Shown piece by piece: positions 41,001-50,000 of a stretch of DNA of 64,000 nt (within the stretch, counting starts at the first letter, position 1; the number at the start of each line of letters is the position of its first letter). The notes under the pieces were generated by a model. The model was not told the origin of the DNA, made no database searches, and was given only the letters and a program-made list of their open reading frames with translations. Source of the DNA: Piscicola geometra (Eukaryota; Annelida; Clitellata; Hirudinida; Piscicolidae); contig OX030965.1 in NCBI GenBank assembly GCA_943735955.1, positions 2,839,201 through 2,903,200 of the forward strand, given 5' to 3'. The translations under genes were made by a program, and so were the position numbers.

Positions 41001-44000
41001 GGGTTATGGATTTTGGGATGGAAGTTTTTGAAAAAGTTGGCGCTTTATTATGAATAAATTATTATTTACTACCACCACCATCATCATTGCACCTTCTCTA
41101 CTTTAATCTGTTTCACCACAAACATCACAACCGCAACCACCACAACAACCACTAACACCATCACACCTTCCCACTCCAACCACAACTCTCACTCCAACCA
41201 CAACTCCCACTCCAACCACAACTCCCACTGCAACCACAACTCCCACTGGCACCACACTGCCACTCTGGCACCACTCTGCCACCAACAGACTGATCGAGAA
41301 CAAGGCGTGGAAGGATCTCACCAGCAAGGCCTCCCTGCCCTACGTCCTCAGGATCCTCACTGGCCTCTGCACTGGCCACGACCCCATCAAGGTGGCCCTC
41401 GCCATTGCTACTTTTGTTGTTGTTGCTGTTGCTATTGTTGATATTGATATTCATTTTATCATTTATGTTATTTCTATTGTTGTTCTTATTGTTATTGTTT
41501 TTATTGTTATTGAAGTCATCATTTAGTGCTGTTGTGTGATTTGAATTATTTATTATTCTTAACCCTTCTTACCTACCTTCCTTCCATCCCCCTCTACCAG
41601 CCCCCTTTACCATCCCACCCAACCCACCCTTCCCTATATCCCACCCTTCCCTCCATCCCACCAACCCACCCTCCCCCCCATCCCACCCTCCCCCCCATCC
41701 CACCATCCCACCCTCCCCTCCCCCCATACTACCATTCCACCAACCCACCCATCCTCCCCATCCCACCATCCCACCCAACCCACCCTCCCTCCCATCCCAC
41801 CCTACCAGATGAAGTTGGTGGAAATAATCCCGACGCTGCACACGCTGGAGCAGATCTCGTCGGACGAGAGGGTTGGGTCGTTGGCGGAGAACCTCCTCGA
41901 GGCCATGAAGGAGAATGCCGAGGTGGCCAAGAAGGTGAGGGGCTGCTTGAGGGGGGAGAGGGGCTGCTTGAGAGGGGGTGAGGGGCTGCTTGAGAGGGGT
42001 GAGGGGCTGCTTGAGAGGGGTGAGGGGCTGCTTGAGAGGGGGTGAGGGGCTGCTTGAGAGGGGCTGCTTGAGAGGGGGTGAGGGGCTGCTTGAGAGGGGG
42101 TGAGAGGCTGCTTGAGAGGGGGTGAGGGGCTGCTTGAGAGGGGGTGAGGGGCTGCTTGAGAGGGGGTGAGGGGCTGCTTGAGAGGGGGTGAGGGCCTGCT
42201 TGAGAGGGGGTGAGGGGCTGCTTGAGAGGGGGTGAGGGGCTGCTTGAGAGGGGGTGAGGGGCTGCTTGAGAGGGGGTGAGGGGCTGCTTGAGAGGGGGTG
42301 AGGGCCTGCTTGAGAGGGGGTGAGGGGCTGCTTGAGAGGGGGTGAGGGGCTGCTTGAGAGGGGGTGAGGGGCTGCTTGAGAGGGGGTGAGGGGCTGCTTG
42401 AGAGGGGGTGAGGGGCTGCTTGAGAGGGGGTGAGGGCCTGCTTGAGAGGGGGTGAGGGCCTGCTTGAGAGGGGGTGAGGGCCTGCTTGAGAGGGGGTGAG
42501 GGCCTGCTTGAGAGGGGGTGAGGGCCTGCTTGAGAGGGGGTGAGGGCCTGCTTGAGAGGGGTGAGGGGCTGCTTGAGAGGGGTGAGGGGCTGCTTGAGAG
42601 GGGGGAGGGGCTGCTTGAGAGGGGTGAGGGGCTGCTTGAGAGGGGTGAGGGCTTGCTTGAGAGGGGGGAGGGCCTGCTTGAGAGGGGGGGAGGGCCTGCT
42701 TGAGAGGGGTGAGGGGCTGCTTGAGAGGGGTGAGGGCTTGCTTGAGAGGGGGGAGGGCCTGCTTGAGAGGGGGGGAGGGCCTGCTTGAGAGGGGGGAGGG
42801 GCTGCTTGAGAGGGGGTGAGGGCCTGCTTGAGAGGGGGGAGGGCCTGCTTGAGAGGGGGGAGGGGCTGCTTGAGAGGGGGTGAGGGCCTGCTTGAGAGGG
42901 GGGAGGGGCTGCTTGAGAGGGGGTGAGGGCCTGTTTGAGAGGGGGGGAGGGCCTGCTTGAGAGGGGCTGCTTGAGAGGGGGGAGGGGCTGCTTGAGAGGG
43001 GGTGAGGGGCTGCTTGAGAGGGGGTGAGGGGCTGCTTGAGAGGGGGTGAGGGGCTGCTTGAGAGGGGGTGAGGGGCTGCTTGAGAGGGGGTGAGGGCCTG
43101 CTTGAGAGGGGGGAGGGCCTGCTTGAGAGGGGGTGAGGGGCTGCTTGAGAGGGGGTGAGGGGCTGCTTGAGAGGGGGTGAGGGGCTGCTTGAGAGGGGGT
43201 GAGGGGCTGCTTGAGAGGGGGTGAGGGGCTGCTCGAGAGGGGGTGAGGGCCTGCTTGAGAGGGGGGAGGGCCTGCTTGAGAGGGGGTGAGGGGCTGCTTG
43301 AGAGGGGGTGAGGGGCTGCTTGAGAGGGGGTGAGGGGCTGCTTGAGAGGGGGTGAGGGGCTGCTTGAGAGGGGTGAGGGGCTGCTTGAGAGGGGGGAGGG
43401 CCTGCTTGAGAGGGGGGGAGGGCCTGCTTGAGAGGGGGTGAGGGGCTGCTTGAGAGGGGGTGAGGGGCTGCTTGAGAGGGGGTGAGGGGCTGCTTGAGAG
43501 GGGGTGAGGGGCTGCTTGAGAGGGGGTGAGGGGCTGCTTGAGAGGGGGTGAGGGGCTGCTTGAGAGGGGGTGAGGGGCTGCTTGAGAGGGGGTGAGGGGC
43601 TGCTTGAGAGGGGTGAGGGGCTGCTTGAGAGGGGGTGAGGGGCTGCTTGAGAGGGGTGAGGGGCTGCTTGAGAGGGGGGAGGGGCTGCTTGAGAGGGGTG
43701 AGGGGCTGCTTGAGAGGGGTGAGGGTCTGCTTGAGAGGGGGGGAGGGCCTGCTTGAGAGGGGGGAGGGGCTGCTTGAGAGGGGTTAGGGGCTGCTTGAGA
43801 GGGGGTGAGGGGCTGCTTGAGAGGGGGGAGGGGCTGCTTGAGAGGGGTGAGGGGCTGCTTGAGAGGGGGTGAGGGGCTGCTTGAGAGAGGTGAGGGGCTG
43901 CTTGAGAGGGGGTGAGGACCTGCTTGAGAGGGGTGAGGGCCTGCTTGAGAGGGGGTGAGGGCCTGCTTGAGAGGGGGGAGGGGCTGCTTGAGAGGGGGTG

Positions 44001-47000
44001 AGGGGCTGCTTGAGAGGGGGTGAGGGGCTGTTTGAGAGGGGGTGAAGGGCTGCTTGAGAGGGGGTGAGGGGCTGTTTGAGAGGGGGTGAGGGGTGCTTTG
44101 GGTAGGTTGCTTTGGCATAGGATGAAAACTTATATCATCACCTCAGCCATCCTAACCATCTCTGACATCACAAAACCTCTTTCGTCATCACAACATCACA
44201 ATCACAACTACCTTCACCAAGACTTCTTCCACAACCACCTTAACCACATTCCTGTCTACCACCACCACCACCACAATCTCTTCCACTAATATAACCACCT
44301 CCATTACAAATTTTTTTAACACTGCTACAACCACCACATTCTCCACCACCACTACCACATTAACCTCCACCACAACACCACCTTCTCCACCACCACTACC
44401 ACAACCACCACCACAACCACCACCACCACCACCAAACTACCTCCACCACCAAACCACCTCCACCACCAAACTACATTCCAGATCGAAGACTTCAGGGAGC
44501 AGACAAAGGCTGAGAAGAAGAGGATGGCGATGGCGATGAGGAAGAAACAACTCAACCAACTGGGCATGATGGTGGGTGGGTGGTGGTGGTGTGGTGGTGG
44601 TGGTGCTTGTGGTGGGTAGTGATGGTGGGTGGGTGGTGGTGGTGGTTGTGGTGGGTGAAAGTGGAGTGGTTGGGGGGTGGTTGGATTTTTGGAGTATTTG
44701 AAAACTTCACTTCAATCAAAAGCCATCAGAACAGACCAACCCATCAATCGATCATCCTGCACAACCCCCTCAACACTGCATCAACCTCTTCCACACTGCA
44801 TCACATTTCACTCACCACATATATTTCTATGCCACATCCTCCTCCACACACACAACAACCTCTCCAAACACATCTTTCTCCACACATCACACCACATCCT
44901 CTCACCACACTCCTCTACACCCTTGCTCCACACCCTTCCTCCACACCCCCTCTTCCACCCTCGACACACTCCCCCTCCAAATCCTCTTCACTCCCACCCT
45001 CCTCCCTCACCCACCCTCCTCCCTCACCCTCTTTCTTCACCCACCCCCCTCCCTCACCCATCCCCTTCCCTCACCCACCCCCTTCCCTCACCCACCCCCT
45101 TCCCTCACCCACCCCCTTCCCTCACCCACCCCCTCCCTCACCCACCCCCTTCCCTCACCCACCCCCCTCCTTCACCCACCCCCCTCCTTCACCCACCCCC
45201 CTCCTTTACCCACCCCCCTCCCTCACCCCCCCTCCCCCTCACCCACCCCCTCCCTCACCCACTCCCTCCCTCCAACCCCCACAGACGAACGAGAAGGGTC
45301 AGCTGAAGGTGAAGAAGGACCTGGTCGAGGGCCACAACATGGAGGCGCTCAAGGAGGAGGTTGGTCTGGTGTGCTGCATCTGCAGGGAGGGCTACAAGAA
45401 CCAGCCCAACAAGGTACCATTCGCATGGGGGGGCTGTTTGGGTTTCTTTGTGGGGAGGTCAGTGTGGTGTTTGTTAATCAAGAAGGTGTTTCAAGAAGGA
45501 TAGTTTTTGGGTTCTTTGCAAGGGGTGGGGTGTTTCAAAGGGAGTAGTGTTTAGGTTTTTTTTGGGGGGAGGGGGTAAGTGGGTTGTGCGGGAAGTTAGA
45601 TGGTAGTTCTGCTTTGTTTTGTTGGTAAAAGAGTAGTTTGATTTACACCATCTATTGATCTCCATTAACTACCATTCACCTAACCACCATCACCCATCAT
45701 CATCAAAACCTTCCACCCTCATCATAACCATTCACCATCACTACCACCACCACAACTAACCACCCACCCACCCACCATAACACCCACAGGTGTTGAGCAT
45801 CTACACGTTCACGAAGCAAGTTGCCTTGGACTCGTTCGAGAACCGCAGCAGAGGCACCGTCGGCTACAGCACCGTCACCCACTTCAACATCGTCCACTAC
45901 GACTGCCACTCGGCCGCCGTCAGGTGCTGCAGCCGCTTCATTCCCCATCTTTTCGGCCACTTTCTATCCTTCCCACTCTATTCACCTTTTCACCCCTTCC
46001 CACTTTCTTCACACTTTTCCTCTTTTCCACCTCCCCCTCCTTTCCACCCCTCCCACTTTCTTCACACTTTTTCTCTTTTCCACCTCCCCCACCTCTTCAC
46101 CTCCCCCTCCTTGCCACCTCCTCCACCTCTCCACTTCCTCCACCTCTCCATTCATTTCATTTCCCCTCACTTTACCACATTCTCTCTTCTCACCCATGTT
46201 CTGCCTATCCTTCATCATCGCGTCTTTCTATGTGTTTAAACAAGATTTATTCAACATACTTAATCGACCTTGAATAACTACACAATCCACCATCGCCACT
46301 ACCACCATCGCCACTATCACTACAACTACACAGACACCACCTACACAACCACAACAATGCCACAAAAACCACACCGACCACCACCAACCACACCAACCAC
46401 ACAAAAACCACAACCACCAACCAAACCGACCACCACCCATCACACCAACCACACCGACCACCACCAACCACACAAAAACCACACCAACCACACAAAAACC
46501 ACACCGACCACACAAAAACCACACACAGACACCAACCACAAAAAAACCACACCGACCACACAAAAACCACACCGACCACCACCAACCACACCAACCACAC
46601 AAAAACCACACCGACCACACAAAAACCACACCGACCACACAAAAACCACACACAGACACCAACCACAAAAAAACCACACCGACCACACAAAAACCACACC
46701 GACCACCACCAACCACACCGACCACACAAAAACCACACCGACCACCACCAACCACACCAACCACACAAAAACCACACCGACCACCACCAACCACACCAAC
46801 CACACAAAAACCACACCGACCACCACCAACCACACAAAAACCACACCAACCACCACCAACCACACCAACCACACAAAAACCACACCGACCACCACCAACC
46901 ACACAAAAACCACACCGACCACCACCGACCACACCAACCACACAAAAACCACACCGACCACCACCAACCACACAAAAACCACACCGACCACCACCGACCA

Positions 47001-50000
47001 CACCAACCACACAAAAACCACACCGACCACCACCAACCACACAAAAACCACACCGACCACCACCGACCACACCAACCACACAAAAACCACACCGACCACC
47101 ACCGACCACACCAACCACATAAAAACCACACCGACCACCACCAACCACACAAAAACCACACCGACCACCACCGACCACACCAACCACACAAAAACCACAC
47201 CGACCACCACCAACCACACCAACCACACAAAAACCACACCGACCACCACCGACCACACCAACCACACAAAAACCACACCGACCACCACCAACCACACCAA
47301 CCACACAAAAACCACACCGACCACCACCAACCACACAAAAACCACACCGACCACCACCGACCACACCAACCACACAAAAACCACACCGACCACCACCGAC
47401 CACACAAAAACCACACCAACCACACAAAAACCACACCGACCACCACCGACCACACCAACCACACAAAAACCACACCGACCACCACCGACCACACCAACCA
47501 CACAAAAACCACACCGACCACCACCGACCACACCAACCACACAAAAACCACACCGACCACCACCGACCACACCAACCACACAAAAACCACACCGACCACC
47601 ACCACACAGACACGCAAGAGCGAGGGACGAGTGGGAGAGTGCAGCGCTACAGAACGGCAACACCAAGTGCAACGGCCTGCTGCCCTTGTGGGGGCCTGAC
47701 GTCCTTGAGTCTGCATTCGCCAGTTGCCTCGCCAGGTGGGTGGCAGGCTGAAAGGGGGGTGGTTTGGAGGGGTGGAAGGGGGTGGTTTAGAGGGGTGGAA
47801 GGGGGAGTTTGGAGGGGTGGAAGGGGGAGTTTGGAGGGGTGGAAGGGGGAGTTTGGAGGGGTGGAAGGGGGGGGTTTAGAGGGGTGGAAGGGTGGTGGTT
47901 TGGAGGGGTGGAAGGGGGGTGGTTTAGAGGGGTGGAAGGGGGTGGTTTAGAGGGGTGGAAGGGGGAGTTTGGAGGGGTGGAAGGGGGAGTTTGGAGGGGT
48001 GGAAGGGGGAGTTTGGAGGGGTGGAAGGGGGAGTTTGGAGGGGTGGAAGGGGGGTGGTTTGGAGGGGTGGAAGGGGGAGTTTGGAGGGGTGGAAGGGTGG
48101 TGGTTTGGAGGGGTGGAAGGGGGAGTTTGGAGGGGTGGAAGGGGGAGTTTGGAGGGGTGGAAGGGGGAGTTTGGAGGGGTGGAAGGGGGAGTTTGGAGGG
48201 GTGGAAGGGGGAGTTTGGAGGGGCGGAAGGGGGAGTTTGGAGGGGTGGAAGGGGGAGTTTGGAGGGGTGGAAGGGGGGTGGTTTAGAGGGGTGGAAGGGG
48301 GTGGTTTAGAGGGGTGGAAGGGGGAGTTTGGAGGGGTGGAAGGGGGAGTTTGGAGGGGTGGAAGGGGGAGTTTGGAGGGGTGGAAGGGGGAGTTTGGAGG
48401 GGTGGAAGGGGGGTGGTTTGGAGGGGTGGAAGGGGGAGTTTGGAGGGGTGGAAGGGTGGTGGTTTGGAGGGGTGGAAGGGGGAGTTTGGAGGGGTGGAAG
48501 GGGGAGTTTGGAGGGGTGGAAGGGGGAGTTTGGAGGGGTGGAAGGGGGAGTTTGGAGGGGTGGAAGGGGGAGTTTGGAGGGGCGGAAGGGGGAGTTTGGA
48601 GGGGTGGAAGGGGGAGTTTGGAGGGGTGGAAGGGGGAGTTTGGAGGGGTGGAAGGGGGAGTTTGGAGGGGTGGAAGGGGAGTTTTTGAGGGGTGGAAGGG
48701 GGGTGGTTTGGAGAGGTGGAGGGTTGCAAATGGTGGTTGTGGTTGCAAGGGTATGGGTTAAGAGAGAAAGGGGCTGGTGGTGGTTTTGTTAGAGGGGTGA
48801 CGTTGATGATCGCTTGGCAGCCCTCTTCAAACCACACCACACTACGCCACTCTAAGCAACCACAACACGCCACTCTAAGCCACCACAACACGCCACTCTA
48901 AGCCACCACAACACGCCACTCTAAGCCATTACAACACACCACTCTAAGCCATTACAACACACCACTCTAAGCCACCACAACACACCACTCTAAGCCACCA
49001 CAACACACCACTCTAAGCCACCACAACACGCCACTCTAAGCCACCACAACACACCACTCTAAGCCACCACAACACACCACTCTAAGCCACCACAACACGC
49101 CACTCTAAGCCACCACAACACGCCACTCTAAGCCCTTACAACACACCACTCTAAGCCATTACAACACACCACTCTAAGCCACCACAACACACCACTCTAA
49201 GCCACCACAACACACCACTCTAAGCCACCACTACACATCATTCCCAACAACCACAACACATCATTCCCAACAACCACAACACATCACTCCCAACAACCAC
49301 AACACACCACTCTAAGCCACCACAACACACCACTCTAAGCCACCACAACACACCATTCCAAACCACCCCACCACCGCCACTCTAAAACACTACACCACTC
49401 CGAACCACACTTCTCTGACGACAGATTCAACGTCTACCTGCACGAGATCACGGGCTTAAGGGACACCACGCACACGCACACCGTGCACGATCTCAAACAC
49501 CTCCTGCTCAAGTTCGCCTTTGAGAAGTCCTTCAGTGAGGACAGTGGTGGGGGAGGCAAGAGCTCCAATATCCACCTGGTGCCCTACCTCGTCCACACCG
49601 CCCTCTACGCCGTCAATATGTTAGGAGGTGGTGTGTGGGAGGGGGGGTGTTGTGAGGTGTCAATGGGGTGTTGGTGGAGTTGGAGGTGGTTTTGGGCTGG
49701 TGATTATTTAGGAGTGGTTGAGGGTGGGTTCTGGGTGGGGGATTTGTGATGGGTTGGGTGTTGGAGGAAATGAAGTGGTTAGGGGTGGGTGGGTGAATGG
49801 GTGGGTGGTGGAGGTGGTTTTGGGTGGGTTGGGTATGGGTGAGAGGTGGAGATACCCAGGAGGATGGAGTAAACGGGTGCTGATAATGATGATCTCCTGA
49901 CCCACAGGACCAGGTCGGAGTACAGGGAGATGAACAACTTGAGCGCCTTCCTCAAGTGTCCACGTGACAAAGTCGTCGAGTCGTGCTACGAGGTGGTGCT

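Noticed and set aside
41569..44118. 849-residue minus-strand open frame (SSPSPPLKQ repeats)
   Set aside because: It is the reverse of the 22-bp satellite in UBR4 intron 36; all frames are open for the same reason.
46228..47751. Long overlapping open frames on both strands (HTKTTPTT and VVGVVFVW repeats)
   Set aside because: These are artefacts of the ACCACACAAAAACC array in UBR4 intron 39.
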